Shown here in pieces: positions 36,965 through 50,400 of a stretch of DNA of 64,000 bases. The position numbers and the translations under genes were made by a program. Every line of letters starts with the position of its first letter. Positions within the stretch are counted from its first letter, which is position 1. The DNA lies in contig OZ023274.1 of the NCBI GenBank assembly GCA_964007475.1, positions 40,169,860 through 40,233,859 of the forward strand, read 5' to 3'. The DNA comes from Hybos culiciformis. Lineage: Eukaryota > Arthropoda > Insecta > Diptera > Hybotidae. Under the pieces are notes generated by a model that ran no database searches, was not told the origin of the DNA, and saw only the letters and a list, made by a program, of their open reading frames with translations.

Positions 36965-37391
36965 GAGAATGTCCGGAAAAAAAGGTCCATCCTGTCAGAG
37001 CCGACATAACAGGATAAGGCACTTATACAACCGACCTTGCCTGGGCATCGGAGGGAGCTCGTTAGAGACTGGTTTAACCCCCAGCCTTGCAGACTTCGGC
37101 ACGGTGCTCACACCACCTTGACATTAGGTTTGGCTTGTTAGTACGGTATTTTGACATGTTAGTAATTATAGGAAGAAGGAGAATTACGTGAATAGGCTTG
37201 GACAGGTTATGAGGAGGTGGACTGACGTCTGTCGTTAGTCTATTTGAGGTTGCTGAACAGAATGCTAGGCAAGGTTGGGTTTGACCAGCCTAGACTTGTC
37301 GAAGCCCACCCCTCCACCGCATGCTCGTCCCGGCACCTCTCCTAGCTACCAGAAAGCACCGCGTGGAGGTGACAGTACGTTTTTGCTTTCC
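36965..37391 (-). promoter_or_regulatory. LOA element 5' UTR, likely internal promoter region
   Basis: The 427 bp between the 5' target duplication and the ORF1 ATG are GC-richer than the surroundings and noncoding on the minus strand. Full-length non-LTR elements usually carry an internal promoter here, so this is the likely place. I could not identify individual promoter elements. Confidence 0.4.
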
Positions 37392-37404
37392 ATACAAGTG
37401 GTAT

Positions 37405-38157
37405 ATGTATATTTGTTTCAGAAATCGTAAGAGAGAATTTATAATTAATTTGAGAATTAATGAAAATTTAAATTAAAGGCAGTATACTTAAAATAATATA
37501 TTAACTCAAATTGTATTAGATAGTTTTGGATGTATTTATCGGATTGACGTCAACTTATAACTTTATAACTTTATATTAATGGCCTTTTCGGGTCGATTGT
37601 TCCGCATTGTATGTAGAGAACAGAAGTTATTTTAAAACGTTTTTATTAGTTCACTTTGTTGTCCGGGGCAAATTTTGTAATCAATTTTTCAGGCACTTCT
37701 AGATGAGATAGAGGCTTGAAAATTGGAGCATAGGTCAGAAATGGATGACAATACAACATAATGTAAACATTTTTGTGGGTCCACGGTTCCATCCATTGTT
37801 CCACTGATTCCGAAATCACGCCATTGTACCGATTTGGCTGAAATTTTGAACTTAAGTAGCATTGGGATCCGAGATGGTTATAGAATATTAGAAATTTTGA
37901 TCGGCCCCGATGGGAGGGCTACCTTAGAAGCCGGTTTTGGAATTTACGTATATTCCGATAAAATGTTATAGTGTTGGATCGAAATACCTGGATTAAAGAC
38001 TGGATGTCGCAGGGCCCCCATCTGTGGTCCCAGGACTCCGGGGAGGGGGCTAAAAAGCAAATTTAGAAATTTAGGATTTCATAGCTTTAGCATACGTAAA
38101 ATAGATATAAAAATTTTATGTTTTTATTCATGGCTTAATTCGATTCAAATAAGATTA
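37405..38157. other. Degraded repeat-like region, less AT-rich
   Basis: From about 37540 to 38060 the sequence is less AT-rich and contains phrases common in insect repeats, such as GGCTGAAATTTTGAAC, GATCGGCCCCGATGGGAGG and CAGGGCCCCCATCTGTGG. No open frame, inverted end or target duplication was found, so I can only call it a probable old mobile-element interior. Confidence 0.4.
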
Positions 38158-38163
38158 AAAAAG

Positions 38164-38500
38164 AAAAAATAAATAAATAAATAAAAAAAATGATTTTAAA
38201 AACAACGTTTTTATAACGGAATAAAACAACTAAAAAATAAAATATATAATCAGATAATAATTGATAACCTCATACCGATTTCCCTGAAAATTAATTCTCA
38301 CGAAAAACGTGGGGCGCGTGTGATAAACGATATTGTTCAATTTTACGCGCCCCACGTTTTTCGTGAGAATTAATTTTCAGGGAAATCGGTATGAGGTTAT
38401 CAATTATTATCTGATTATATATTTTATTTTTTAGTTATTTTATTCCGTTACAAAAACGTTGTTTTTAAAATTATTTTTTTTATTTATTTATTTATTTTTT
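38164..38500. repeat. 337-bp near-perfect palindrome (foldback)
   Basis: Arms of 156 bp (38164-38319 and 38345-38500) are reverse complements with very few mismatches and a 25-nt loop. The tips are GC-richer (ACGTGGGGCGCGT next to the loop) and the outer ends are (TAAA)-like. AAGATTA occurs just outside both ends (38151-38157 and 38502-38508), which could be a target duplication if the element extends a few bases further than the arms. It encodes nothing; a transcript would form a long double-stranded stem. Confidence 0.9.
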
Positions 38501-38509
38501 GAAGATTAT

Positions 38510-40261
38510 TTTGTTATATTTTAATATGTTATATATTATTGGAATAATGTTTGTATAGTATTATAATTAGGTATAATTTTCTTAAATTAAAACATAAACA
38601 TGTACATGAATCTGCACAATACGTTTTATTTTTCTATATGTAATATTTATGGTATTCATATTTATTTGGTTCAATGAAAACTTATTGCATTCTCATTTTA
38701 ATAGAGTTTAAATCTCAAAATATAATGTGTTTCTTTAACCACAACGACATTCTCTATACATACTTGTATATTAAAAATGAAAATTTACAATAAAATCTTA
38801 CATTCCCTATAAAAAAAAAAAAAAAAAAACACGAAAAAATTATAAATACCTAATATGTTTGGAAAAGAAAATTTACTTTCAATGGGATTAATTTTTCTTT
38901 GCTAGTATTATAACGCATATATAAGTATATAGAATCTATATATCGAGAAATTCTTTGTGTTTTTCAAACCACAATTTCAATCCTTGAACTATTTTTAATT
39001 TTCACTTTATACTTTTTTTCATGCTTAAAATAAAAAGCCCTCCAGGAAAAAAAAATTAAAAATTAAGTTAGAAATTAAATGTTCTTTTTCGTTTATCTAT
39101 ATGAAAAAATAAAGATATGAATAAAATTTTATCCCAAAATAATATTTAAATTTTTGTTGAAATTTTTTAAATAAAATAAAAAATAATTTTTGTTTCCAAG
39201 AATATAATATTTTTGAGAATTTTTTGTTTTTTTTTTAATTCATGACTTTTATTTACCCACAAAATTCCAATTTATTTTCATAGAAACAAGATATACAGAA
39301 TATCCTTTAATAGCATGGTTTCCGTGATAAAATATATAAATTGCATAAAATCCTTTTTCTTACAGAAACTATATAAACAAAAGTTTTTCGTTCTAAGAGT
39401 GTCCAGCAAACGATAAAATGTTTTGGCAGCTTATATGTGTTTTCGGGACAATTTTTAAAGAAACAAATTTTTGTAAAAGTGTCCAAAGGTTTTTAAGTTA
39501 TATAATAGCACCTTAATGCTGGACGCAAACCATTATTTGACAGAAAAAACAATTTCGTTTAATTTTTCTCTTTTTTTTTAAGACTATTTTATTTAAGACT
39601 ATTTTATTTTTAATTGTATAGTTTTTTTTTTGCGATTATTGTATGTACATATATTGTTTGAAGATATTAATGTTTTTCTTCTTAACGTCAGCGTTATATC
39701 TTGAATTTTTATATTGTAGACCTCTTGAAAAAAAATAAAAAATTATACACAAGTATTTTTCACAAAGTTACTCAAGTATATATACGTGCTTGTTGATTTT
39801 TTTTTTTCGGGGTGAGTAAAACAAAAAATTGAAATATTTTTATTAAAAAATTTATTATCATTTGTAGAATAAAAAAAAAAAAAGAAAAAAAAAGAAGAAA
39901 ATAAAAATTTTCCAAAAGCAAAGTTTCTAAAAATATTTTGATATTTTTTGGGAAAATAAATAACATCGTTATGGGAAAATATTTCGAGAATCTTAAGAAC
40001 AATAACAAAAAAACAAAAAAATCTAATTTTTTGTTAGACAAAATTTGTAACAGAATCTGAAAGCTCTGGAAAAAACAATCTAAAAGTTTTTTTTAAGTTT
40101 TCTTAAGTTTTCCTCTGCGAATCCGTAGTACATTTAATTTACGAAACCAATGGTGAATATTAAATCGAATTTTCTTCAGATTTCGATATTAGTGATATAA
40201 AAAAAAAACAAAACAAAATAGATATATAAAAAATATTTTTGAATTCTATTTTCAATTATCT
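38510..40261. other. AT-rich spacer, no gene seen
   Basis: AT-rich DNA with long homopolymer runs. The minus-strand frame at 39772-40041 is dominated by F, L and I codons from T-runs and shows no domain. Confidence 0.6.
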
Positions 40262-40531
40262 CTCTAGGTCAGGGATGGGGAACCTTTTTAACATGAAAGG
40301 ACAATTTTAATTTCGAAAATTGCAAGCAGGCCGCCAATTCATTCAATACTCGACCAGTACTTCGTAATTTATTTCAATTTATTTCGAATACAATTTTATT
40401 ATTATTAATTCATTATTTAATAAAAAACATTTCTTCTTCAAAACATAAATAAAATAATGACATTATGATATTAAAAAAATTAATATGACAGGTAGATAAC
40501 GAATTTTATGTGGTAAGGCCACAAAATATAT

Positions 40532-42640
40532 TTTAATGTGCATGTGTTCGGTAAGTTGTATTTACAATCGCAAATTTAGCTCGGTAAATGGTCTATTACA
40601 TGCATCAATACATATGCAATTATTCACTTAAGTTAATTTTATTTACATTTCCCTATAATGTAAATTGTATTTACTTACTTCATTTTGAACTGCGTAATAC
40701 TATAAACAAAAATAATATCACTCACACTCACAATATTTCAATACAGACAAATACAAAAAAAAAAAAAAATTGCAATAGTATACCACTCACATGCATCACA
40801 TCAATGTCAAAGTTTAGTTTATAATGCTAAAAATCTATATTTTCCCTCTGAACTAATCTATATTTTCCATATGAGCAAACAAAAAAAAAAAACAAAAGAG
40901 AACCAATAAAAAAATACGCGGCTATTTTTTTTGTTTTCCTAAAAAGCGGCCAGTCGATCAGTCGATGAATTTTCTTAACATGTGTTTCGATCTACTATTT
41001 TTAAAGGATCTTCCAACCTCTACTACTAAATTTTTAAGCGAGTGTGGTTGGATTTTAGTACAAAAATTTAAAGCACACTTCGTAAATTGCACTTATTTTA
41101 TTCAAAAATTCAAAATGAATAAAAATAGAACAATGGTAACCTTGAGCGAAGTGCAATAACTCATCGGTACTTAACTCATCGGTCGATTTTGGATAAGTTA
41201 TATCCGTTTTAACTCATCCGAAAATTGGCCGATGATTTATATCCTTTGCAATGCACATAACTCATCCATCGCTGATAAGTTATGTTATTTCAGAAAAATA
41301 AAACTGATCTGGCAACTTTTTCGGATGACTTAAATGCTTTTTAAAACACATAACTCATCCGTTATGAGCGAACATTGTCGCCGTAGGCTGCGGACCGCCC
41401 GCCCAGTGAGAGTTGCGGCGCCTGGTATCGGTCAGTGGAATTTGCAGTAGAGGGAGTGCCCCAGAACGAAAGAAGTGGGGGGGGAGGGTGGGGGCTGCGT
41501 TCTGGCGGACTGGTGGTTGGTCAGTGGGATTTGCGGCTGGCGCCGCAAATCCCACTGACCAACCACCAGTCCGCCCGTCCGCAGCCCCCACACTCCCCCC
41601 CCTTTCTCACGTTCTTGGATACCCCATTTATCCTTTTCCGAAAAATAGGGTCACTCATTGGCCAAAGAGGAAGTACCGTAGTGTTTGTTACAAATAAGCA
41701 TTGAGGTGGAATCCCACTGCTGCAAATCCCACTGATCAACCACCAGTTCGACCAGTGACCGAAAAAAAAATTCGGAGCTGCGCCGACAATGTTCGCTCAT
41801 AATTTTGCAGATGAGTTATGTGTTTTAAAAAGGATTTAAGTTATCCGAAAAAGTTGCCAGATCAGTTTTATTTTTCTGAAAGCACATAACTTATCAGCAA
41901 TGGATGAGTTATGTGCATTGCAAAGGATATAAATCATCGGCCAATTTTCGGATGAGTTAAAACGGATATAACTTATCCAAAATCGACCGATGAGTTAAGT
42001 ACCGATGAGTTATTGCGCGGACCCACCGTGAAAGTATTGAAAAAAATCATTTCTGGCATTATAAAGTTTGCTGTCAGTTGTCAAATGTCAAGTAAGAATT
42101 TTTTTTTCTTTTATCAACAAACGAGGAAAATGGCAGCATAAGGTAAAATGTATAATAATTTTAATTATTTAATTTTATTTTTAATTATAAAAAAAAAAAT
42201 TATAAAATTATTATTTTTTTTTAATAATTAAAAATAAAATTAAATAAAATCTAAGAAGATCAGCTAATTCTTAAAATAATAAAATAAAACTAGTAATTTT
42301 TCCAAAAAAAAATTATTCAATTTTTTTTTTTTGCATTAAATCATACGGTTTGAAATCATTTCGAGAAATAAATTTACTTCCGTATTAATTAAATTTTATT
42401 TCCTTGTTTCATTTTGAGCTTTTTTGTTTATTTTTTTCATTGTAAGTGTATTGTTTTCAACTCCCTCTCCCATGCACATTAAACATGTTAAGAAAATTTG
42501 TTATTAATTACGAGTTGTGTATACACACAAACAAATAGACACTTGTCAATATTATAATTTTGACTCGTGTCTATGTGTTTGTGTTTATACACAACTCGTA
42601 ATTAATAACAAATTTTCTTAACATGTATTGTAATCTACTA
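40532..42640 (+). repeat. Repeat family R, copy 1 (interrupted by a foldback)
   Basis: This block matches 59198-60540 nearly throughout, and 57149-57683 in reverse. It starts TTTAATGTGCATG, has CATGCACATTAAA about 155 bp before its right end, and closes with a long hairpin (about 42484-42625) ending in TAATCTACTA. The internal words GGCCAGTCGATCAGTCGATG and TGCTGTCAGTTGTCAAATGTC are shared with copy 2. The phrase TTCTTAACATGTGTTT followed by ATCTACTA at about 40974 repeats the right terminus, so the family may itself be composite. An 864-bp foldback interrupts it at 41153-42016. The open frames at 40588-41159 lack domains. Confidence 0.85.
41153..42016. mobile_element. 864-bp foldback element with a GC-rich inner hairpin
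   Basis: Long inverted arms, 41153-41380 and 41784-42016 (about 230 bp), begin GCAATAACTCATCGG and end next to AACATTGTCG. The arms repeat the word AACTCATC and diverged forms several times. The centre is sharply GC-richer and contains its own hairpin (about 41475-41607) around GGTTGGTCAGTGGGATTTGC, with single diverged copies of that phrase at about 41430 and 41715. Comparison with the uninterrupted copy at 59826 places the insertion inside the R repeat. The open frames at 41355-41739 are mirror images across the hairpin, not genes. Confidence 0.9.
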
Positions 42641-42675
42641 TTAACAGGCCGCAGGTTCCCATCTCTGTTCTAGGT

Positions 42676-44439
42676 GGACCGTGATTTCCTGGATAGTTTT
42701 TAATCTAAAAATTCGCACAATTTTATATACTTTTGAAAATGAAACAATTGGTTGTAAATAGAATTCTAAAAACAATTTGAAAAACATATGGAATATTTAG
42801 AAAATTTCCCAGGAATAACAAAACATGAAAAAAAAATTAATTTTGCTATTATTCTGTTATTATTTTTATAATAAAAAATTAATTTTTTTTTCAATGAAAA
42901 TATTGAAATTATAACAAAAAAAAGTTTTTTTTATTTATTTTAAATTTTTAATCAAATATATATTTTATTATAATTTATGCTTATGTTAGGTTTGAAATTT
43001 GATTTTCTCTCAATAATTTACCAAAAAAATATTTTTATTAATTACAAAAAATCAGTATAGTTGATTCAATTCTTCCGACTTTTGATTTTTAATTATTGTC
43101 TACAGTCAACTGTTCTCTTCGATCAAACGCGAAATTAAACAACCATTATTGACAGTCATTTTTGATTGATTTATATAAGATCATTTTTTCAAATAGTTAT
43201 TATTTTTCATTTGTCGAATTTTCTGTTATTGAAGTTTTTAACTTTAACTATTTTTCTATAAAAACTTTCTATTTTACTAAAATAAGCTATTTTTTTTCCA
43301 TAAATAATCTTAAGTTAGAAAGGTAAAAAAAAAGATCTAAAAAACTTAAGTCTAGGGAGAAATACCTAATTTGAAATGATGTCTTTGTAATTCCTTAATT
43401 ACAGAATCATCAATAAAAATATGTGAACATCCAAAAATTCCCTTGTCTACATACTGATTGATTTGTTATTTACAAATAATAAATTTTATACACAGATTTA
43501 TACCTATTACACAGATTTAAATTGTTTAATGTTAATTTTTTCAAGTGTTTTTATTTATACTGAAAATATTCAATCACTCACAGTACACAACATTGATTGC
43601 AAAATACAAATTGATCCTGATATTTTTTTTCGCCTTTATCAAATAAGCCTTTTTAAAACTATATACAACATCTTATTTTATTGATAACATTCACGTTTCA
43701 AAATGTTAGTTATCCATCCTTTTTCGTGATAAAAAAAAAAATTTATTGTTTGTTCCTTTAAAAAGCTAAACAATTTTAATGTTTTTTTTTTGGTTACCTA
43801 ATATTTATTATCCTTTGTAATCCTTAAAATTTTCAAAAAATTAAAAAAGGTTGCTGTTTAGTTTAAAAATATAAATTAAGTTTGAATGGATTTTATATGC
43901 AATACATTCAAAACGAGATTAGGTTTTTGAAGAATATAAAGAACATTTACAATAATATTATGTTAAAACATAATACTTTTACGTACACACATTATGTACA
44001 TTACTTATATATTTATATAAATCAGTATGTTGAACGTTTGGATTTGGTATAGGAAAAGGGTTAGTAAAAATTAATTTTCTAACAAACACCCCAAAAATAT
44101 CATTCAAAATTTTTTCATTAGCATAGTATCGTAATCCTAGCGTTAAAATTATAACCTGAATCTCCTTGTTGAAAACAAAATTTATTGAAAATAAGATTTT
44201 GACACCTAATCGCTTTAATAATTCATAAGATTTTTGGTTTTTCTTTTCATTCTAAATTTAAGTATGTACAATATATATTGTATTAAACAAAGGTTGAAAT
44301 AAAATAAAATTCTATTTTTAATTTTTTTTTTTTTTTGCAATAACGACCTACAATATTGATGATCCAGTTATCGTTACTACCGCACCATTCTTGAGAATTT
44401 TTATACAAAAAAAAATTTTGTTAAAGAATTTTTGCTGAT
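42676..44439. other. AT-rich spacer, no gene seen
   Basis: AT-rich DNA. The open frame at 43463-43684 shows no domain. No repeat or RNA gene was recognised. Confidence 0.6.
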
Positions 44440-47400
44440 TTTATAAATATTGCACAGAAAGAAGCGTAATTTCTAGACCTTTAATTTAAGCCAAAAACGG
44501 AGGTTCTCCGAGGTCTGGAGCCGGAGTAATGAACAAAAAACCAGCCCAAAGTCAACATTTTTAGTGTTAAAATTAGCGGGTTTAATCACCTTATCGTTTT
44601 TTTCTCCGGATCTAGCAAACCGATTTGCATAAATATTGCACAGAAAGAAGCGTAATTTCTAGACCTTTAATTTAAGCCAAAAACGGAGGTTCTCCGAGGT
44701 CTGGAGCCGGAGTAATGAACAAAAAAACCAGCCCAAAGTCAACATTTTTAGTGTTAAAATTAGCGGGTTTAATCACCTTATCGTTTTTTTCTCCGGATCT
44801 AGCAAACCGATTTGCATAAATATTGCACAGAAAGAAGCGTAATTTCTAGACCTTTAATTTAAGCCAAAAACGGAGGTTCTCCGAGGTCTGGAGCCGGAGT
44901 AATGAACAAAAAACCAGCCCAAAGTCAACATTTTTAGTGTTAAAATTAGCGGGTTTAATCACCTTATCGTTTTTTTCTCCGGATCTAGCAAACCGATTTG
45001 CATAAATATTGCACAGAAAGAAGCGTAATTTCTAGACCTTTAATTTAAGCCAAAAACGGAGGTTCTCCGAGGTCTGGAGCCGGAGTAATGAACAAAAAAC
45101 CAGCCCAAAGTCAACATTTTTAGTGTTAAAATTAGCGGGTTTAATCACCTTATCGTTTTTTTCTCCGGATCTAGCAAACCGATTTGCATAAATATTGCAC
45201 AGAAAGAAGCGTAATTTCTAGACCTTTAATTTAAGCCAAAAACGGAGGTTCTCCGAGGTCTGGAGCCGGAGTAATGAACAAAAAACCAGCCCAAAGTCAA
45301 CATTTTTAGTGTTAAAATTAGCGGGTTTAATCACCTTATCGTTTTTTTCTCCGGATCTAGCAAACCGATTTGCATAAATATTGCACAGAAAGAAGCGTAA
45401 TTTCTAGACCTTTAATTTAAGCCAAAAACGGAGGTTCTCCGAGGTCTGGAGCCGGAGTAATGAACAAAAAACCAGCCCAAAGTCAACATTTTTAGTGTTA
45501 AAATTAGCGGGTTTAATCACCTTATCGTTTTTTTCTCCGGATCTAGCAAACCGATTTGCATAAATATTGCACAGAAAGAAGCGTAATTTCTAGACCTTTA
45601 ATTTAAGCCAAAAACGGAGGTTCTCCGAGGTCTGGAGCCGGAGTAATGAACAAAAAACCAGCCCAAAGTCAACATTTTTAGTGTTAAAATTAGCGGGTTT
45701 AATCACCTTATCGTTTTTTTTCTCCGGATCTAGCAAACCGATTTGCATAAATATTGCACAGAAAGAAGCGTAATTTCTAGACCTTTAATTTAAGCCAAAA
45801 ACGGAGGTTCTCCGAGGTCTGGAGCCGGAGTAATGAACAAAAAACCAGCCCAAAGTCAACATTTTTAGTGTTAAAATTAGCGGGTTTAATCACCTTATCG
45901 TTTTTTTCTCCGGATCTAGCAAACCGATTTGCATAAATATTGCACAGAAAGAAGCGTAATTTCTAGACCTTTAATTTAAGCCAAAAACGGAGGTTCTCCG
46001 AGGTCTGGAGCCGGAGTAATGAACAAAAAACCAGCCCAAAGTCAACATTTTTAGTGTTAAAATTAGCGGGTTTAATCACCTTATCGTTTTTTTCTCCGGA
46101 TCTAGCAAACCGATTTGCATAAATATTGCACAGAAAGAAGCGTAATTTCTAGACCTTTAATTTAAGCCAAAAACGGAGGTTCTCCGAGGTCTGGAGCCGG
46201 AGTAATGAACAAAAAACCAGCCCAAAGTCAACATTTTTAGTGTTAAAATTAGCGGGTTTAATCACCTTATCGTTTTTTTCTCCGGATCTAGCAAACCGAT
46301 TTGCATAAATATTGCACAGAAAGAAGCGTAATTTCTAGACCTTTAATTTAAGCCAAAAACGGAGGTTCTCCGAGGTCTGGAGCCGGAGTAATGAACAAAA
46401 AACCAGCCCAAAGTCAACATTTTTAGTGTTAAAATTAGCGGGTTTAATCACCTTATCGTTTTTTTCTCCGGATCTAGCAAACCGATTTGCATAAATATTG
46501 CACAGAAAGAAGCGTAATTTCTAGACCTTTAATTTAAGCCAAAAACGGAGGTTCTCCGAGGTCTGGAGCCGGAGTAATGAACAAAAAACCAGCCCAAAGT
46601 CAACATTTTTAGTGTTAAAATTAGCGGGTTTAATCACCTTATCGTTTTTTTCTCCGGATCTAGCAAACCGATTTGCATAAATATTGCACAGAAAGAAGCG
46701 TAATTTCTAGACCTTTAATTTAAGCCAAAAACGGAGGTTCTCCGAGGTCTGGAGCCGGAGTAATGAACAAAAAACCAGCCCAAAGTCAACATTTTTAGTG
46801 TTAAAATTAGCGGGTTTAATCACCTTATCGTTTTTTTCTCCGGATCTAGCAAACCGATTTGCATAAATATTGCACAGAAAGAAGCGTAATTTCTAGACCT
46901 TTAATTTAAGCCAAAAACGGAGGTTCTCCGAGGTCTGGAGCCGGAGTAATGAACAAAAAACCAGCCCAAAGTCAACATTTTTAGTGTTAAAATTAGCGGG
47001 TTTAATCACCTTATCGTTTTTTTCTCCGGATCTAGCAAACCGATTTGCATAAATATTGCACAGAAAGAAGCGTAATTTCTAGACCTTTAATTTAAGCCAA
47101 AAACGGAGGTTCTCCGAGGTCTGGAGCCGGAGTAATGAACAAAAAACCAGCCCAAAGTCAACATTTTTAGTGTTAAAATTAGCGGGTTTAATCACCTTAT
47201 CGTTTTTTTCTCCGGATCTAGCAAACCGATTTGCATAAATATTGCACAGAAAGAAGCGTAATTTCTAGACCTTTAATTTAAGCCAAAAACGGAGGTTCTC
47301 CGAGGTCTGGAGCCGGAGTAATGAACAAAAAACCAGCCCAAAGTCAACATTTTTAGTGTTAAAATTAGCGGGTTTAATCACCTTATCGTTTTTTTCTCCG

Positions 47401-50400
47401 GATCTAGCAAACCGATTTGCATAAATATTGCACAGAAAGAAGCGTAATTTCTAGACCTTTAATTTAAGCCAAAAACGGAGGTTCTCCGAGGTCTGGAGCC
47501 GGAGTAATGAACAAAAAACCAGCCCAAAGTCAACATTTTTAGTGTTAAAATTAGCGGGTTTAATCACCTTATCGTTTTTTTCTCCGGATCTAGCAAACCG
47601 ATTTGCATAAATATTGCACAGAAAGAAGCGTAATTTCTAGACCTTTAATTTAAGCCAAAAACGGAGGTTCTCCGAGGTCTGGAGCCGGAGTAATGAACAA
47701 AAAACCAGCCCAAAGTCAACATTTTTAGTGTTAAAATTAGCGGGTTTAATCACCTTATCGTTTTTTTCTCCGGATCTAGCAAACCGATTTGCATAAATAT
47801 TGCACAGAAAGAAGCGTAATTTCTAGACCTTTAATTTAAGCCAAAAACGGAGGTTCTCCGAGGTCTGGAGCCGGAGTAATGAACAAAAAACCAGCCCAAA
47901 GTCAACATTTTTAGTGTTAAAATTAGCGGGTTTAATCACCTTATCGTTTTTTTCTCCGGATCTAGCAAACCGATTTGCATAAATATTGCACAGAAAGAAG
48001 CGTAATTTCTAGACCTTTAATTTAAGCCAAAAACGGAGGTTCTCCGAGGTCTGGAGCCGGAGTAATGAACAAAAAACCAGCCCAAAGTCAACATTTTTAG
48101 TGTTAAAATTAGCGGGTTTAATCACCTTATCGTTTTTTTCTCCGGATCTAGCAAACCGATTTGCATAAATATTGCACAGAAAGAAGCGTAATTTCTAGAC
48201 CTTTAATTTAAGCCAAAAACGGAGGTTCTCCGAGGTCTGGAGCCGGAGTAATGAACAAAAAACCAGCCCAAAGTCAACATTTTTAGTGTTAAAATTAGCG
48301 GGTTTAATCACCTTATCGTTTTTTTCTCCGGATCTAGCAAACCGATTTGCATAAATATTGCACAGAAAGAAGCGTAATTTCTAGACCTTTAATTTAAGCC
48401 AAAAACGGAGGTTCTCCGAGGTCTGGAGCCGGAGTAATGAACAAAAAACCAGCCCAAAGTCAACATTTTTAGTGTTAAAATTAGCGGGTTTAATCACCTT
48501 ATCGTTTTTTTCTCCGGATCTAGCAAACCGATTTGCATAAATATTGCACAGAAAGAAGCGTAATTTCTAGACCTTTAATTTAAGCCAAAAACGGAGGTTC
48601 TCCGAGGTCTGGAGCCGGAGTAATGAACAAAAAACCAGCCCAAAGTCAACATTTTTAGTGTTAAAATTAGCGGGTTTAATCACCTTATCGTTTTTTTCTC
48701 CGGATCTAGCAAACCGATTTGCATAAATATTGCACAGAAAGAAGCGTAATTTCTAGACCTTTAATTTAAGCCAAAAACGGAGGTTCTCCGAGGTCTGGAG
48801 CCGGAGTAATGAACAAAAAACCAGCCCAAAGTCAACATTTTTAGTGTTAAAATTAGCGGGTTTAATCACCTTATCGTTTTTTTCTCCGGATCTAGCAAAC
48901 CGATTTGCATAAATATTGCACAGAAAGAAGCGTAATTTCTAGACCTTTAATTTAAGCCAAAAACGGAGGTTCTCCGAGGTCTGGAGCCGGAGTAATGAAC
49001 AAAAAACCAGCCCAAAGTCAACATTTTTAGTGTTAAAATTAGCGGGTTTAATCACCTTATCGTTTTTTTCTCCGGATCTAGCAAACCGATTTGCATAAAT
49101 ATTGCACAGAAAGAAGCGTAATTTCTAGACCTTTAATTTAAGCCAAAAACGGAGGTTCTCCGAGGTCTGGAGCCGGAGTAATGAACAAAAAACCAGCCCA
49201 AAGTCAACATTTTTAGTGTTAAAATTAGCGGGTTTAATCACCTTATCGTTTTTTTCTCCGGATCTAGCAAACCGATTTGCATAAATATTGCACAGAAAGA
49301 AGCGTAATTTCTAGACCTTTAATTTAAGCCAAAAACGGAGGTTCTCCGAGGTCTGGAGCCGGAGTAATGAACAAAAAACCAGCCCAAAGTCAACATTTTT
49401 AGTGTTAAAATTAGCGGGTTTAATCACCTTATCGTTTTTTTCTCCGGATCTAGCAAACCGATTTGCATAAATATTGCACAGAAAGAAGCGTAATTTCTAG
49501 ACCTTTAATTTAAGCCAAAAACGGAGGTTCTCCGAGGTCTGGAGCCGGAGTAATGAACAAAAAACCAGCCCAAAGTCAACATTTTTAGTGTTAAAATTAG
49601 CGGGTTTAATCACCTTATCGTTTTTTTCTCCGGATCTAGCAAACCGATTTGCATAAATATTGCACAGAAAGAAGCGTAATTTCTAGACCTTTAATTTAAG
49701 CCAAAAACGGAGGTTCTCCGAGGTCTGGAGCCGGAGTAATGAACAAAAAACCAGCCCAAAGTCAACATTTTTAGTGTTAAAATTAGCGGGTTTAATCACC
49801 TTATCGTTTTTTTCTCCGGATCTAGCAAACCGATTTGCATAAATATTGCACAGAAAGAAGCGTAATTTCTAGACCTTTAATTTAAGCCAAAAACGGAGGT
49901 TCTCCGAGGTCTGGAGCCGGAGTAATGAACAAAAAACCAGCCCAAAGTCAACATTTTTAGTGTTAAAATTAGCGGGTTTAATCACCTTATCGTTTTTTTC
50001 TCCGGATCTAGCAAACCGATTTGCATAAATATTGCACAGAAAGAAGCGTAATTTCTAGACCTTTAATTTAAGCCAAAAACGGAGGTTCTCCGAGGTCTGG
50101 AGCCGGAGTAATGAACAAAAAACCAGCCCAAAGTCAACATTTTTAGTGTTAAAATTAGCGGGTTTAATCACCTTATCGTTTTTTTCTCCGGATCTAGCAA
50201 ACCGATTTGCATAAATATTGCACAGAAAGAAGCGTAATTTCTAGACCTTTAATTTAAGCCAAAAACGGAGGTTCTCCGAGGTCTGGAGCCGGAGTAATGA
50301 ACAAAAAACCAGCCCAAAGTCAACATTTTTAGTGTTAAAATTAGCGGGTTTAATCACCTTATCGTTTTTTTCTCCGGATCTAGCAAACCGATTTGCATAA

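Larger units (their letters stand above)
31913..37391 (-). mobile_element. Full-length LOA-clade non-LTR retrotransposon
   Basis: A 5479-bp element on the minus strand bounded by a perfect 13-bp target duplication, ATACAAGTGGTAT (31900-31912 and 37392-37404). Order on the minus strand: 5' UTR (37391-36965), ORF1 with a DUF4780-like domain, ORF2 overlapping ORF1 by 20 nt, a 3' UTR of about 116 bp, and a short tail of AACC repeats instead of poly-A. ORF2 carries endonuclease, reverse transcriptase, RNase H and a terminal CCHC-type knuckle, the arrangement known for LOA/Lian-like elements. Base composition is clearly less AT-rich than the flanks, fitting a selected coding element that inserted recently. 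A 155-bp MITE sits inside ORF2. Confidence 0.95.
40270..42667. mobile_element. hAT-like element remnant carrying nested repeats
   Basis: Ends are CAGGGATGGGGAACCT on the left and, on the complement of the right end, CAGAGATGGGAACCT, followed inside by GGCCGC-type words on both sides. The flanks are CTCTAGGT (40262-40269) and TTCTAGGT (42668-42675), an 8-bp target duplication with one mismatch. These features mark a hAT-type insertion. Only about 260 bp on the left and 27 bp on the right belong to the hAT element itself; the rest is a nested repeat (40532-42640). No transposase remains. Confidence 0.82.

Noticed and set aside
41355..41739. Several overlapping open frames on both strands with shared peptide
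   Set aside because: They mirror each other across a palindrome in a GC-rich foldback core, so openness is due to low stop-codon density.
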